Shown: positions 43,157-43,294 of the stretch, in pieces
Numbering within the stretch: position 1 is the stretch's first letter
How the letters are laid out: the number at the start of each line of letters is the position of its first letter
NCBI GenBank assembly: GCA_016212215.1
Contig: JACRGV010000006.1
Location: forward strand, 1-43,294
Direction of reading: 5' to 3'
From: Nitrospirota bacterium
Lineage (GTDB): Bacteria > Nitrospirota > 9FT-COMBO-42-15 > HDB-SIOI813
DNA: 43,294 bases
Translations under genes and position numbers: made by a program
Notes under the pieces: model-generated
Databases searched by the model: none
The model's input: only the letters and a program-made list of their open reading frames with translations
What the model was told of the DNA's origin: nothing

Positions 43157-43294
43157 AGGGTCTGTCATGAAATAACTTGTGCATTTAGGCGCTCAGATTT
43201 CGGTCAGGTTTGAGTGCGACCGATTGAGCAAACCCGAAGGCGTAGTTGAATCTACGCTGAGGGGTTGCGATTGAGGAGCACACAAAGATGGCCG
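43157..43294. mobile_element. Left end of a hairpin-type mobile element, cut by the window edge
   Basis: The gene fragment stops abruptly at GGGTCTGTCATGAAATAACT. Inside, AAACCCGAAGGCGTAG and CTACGCTGAGGGGTT form an imperfect inverted repeat about a short TTGAAT centre, with outer arms starting to mirror (CAGATTTCGG against AAGATGGCCG). No transposase frame is seen. It looks like a MITE or an IS end. Confidence 0.55.

Overview
The window is a chromosomal segment of a Gram-negative, respiring bacterium. The evidence is a complete 14-subunit complex I (nuo) operon, a cytochrome bc-type module (Rieske protein plus a short b6-like cytochrome b), an LptE-type outer-membrane lipoprotein, and the standard rpsU-yqeY-dnaG-rpoD and ftsH-folP-cdaA-ybbR-glmM neighbourhoods. 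Gene content and the Mrp/NuoL-like complex I subunits would fit Nitrospirota or a neighbouring phylum. That placement is inference; no rRNA gene is present to settle it.

Left edge (1-3.1 kb) is a decayed accessory zone on the minus strand. It holds a winged-helix-like gene coupled to a GHKL-type ATPase broken by one in-frame TAA, a wrecked gene made of five exact-period 19-residue repeats, and an orphan MNT-type nucleotidyltransferase.

From 3.1 to 20.6 kb the minus strand carries the nuo operon, transcribed A-B-C-D-E-F-G-(cyclic-nucleotide-binding protein)-H-I-J-K-(MrpD-like subunit)-(82-aa membrane protein)-(NuoL-like subunit)-M-N. It has four antiporter-like subunits where three are usual. 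Many of its gene gaps are filled by dispersed repeats, one repeat tract lies inside nuoG, and another lies inside leuS.

From 20.8 to 31.5 kb are housekeeping genes: rpsT; the minus-strand leuS-lptE-holA operon; the divergent rpsU-yqeY-dnaG-rpoD operon; a CAU-anticodon tRNA; a zinc-ribbon coiled-coil protein; and the RNase P RNA gene. From 31.5 to 41.7 kb the minus strand holds hemerythrin, cytochrome b, Rieske, cytochrome c, glmM, ybbR, cdaA, folP, ftsH, a methyltransferase, prmA and a 56-residue Cys/His-rich small protein.

The right edge (41.9-43.3 kb) is again accessory debris: a DUF2442 remnant, a BrnT toxin gene killed by a nonsense codon and a frameshift next to an intact BrnA-type antitoxin, repeat elements, and a gene fragment cut by a partly visible mobile element.

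The most unusual features are the repeats. One MITE-like insertion duplicated a 12-bp target that was the overlap of two genes, so both genes stayed intact. A GC-rich two-hairpin family shows a compensatory base-pair change and supplies Shine-Dalgarno-like sequence to downstream genes. Other repeat families have been absorbed as in-frame peptide insertions in NuoG and LeuRS.
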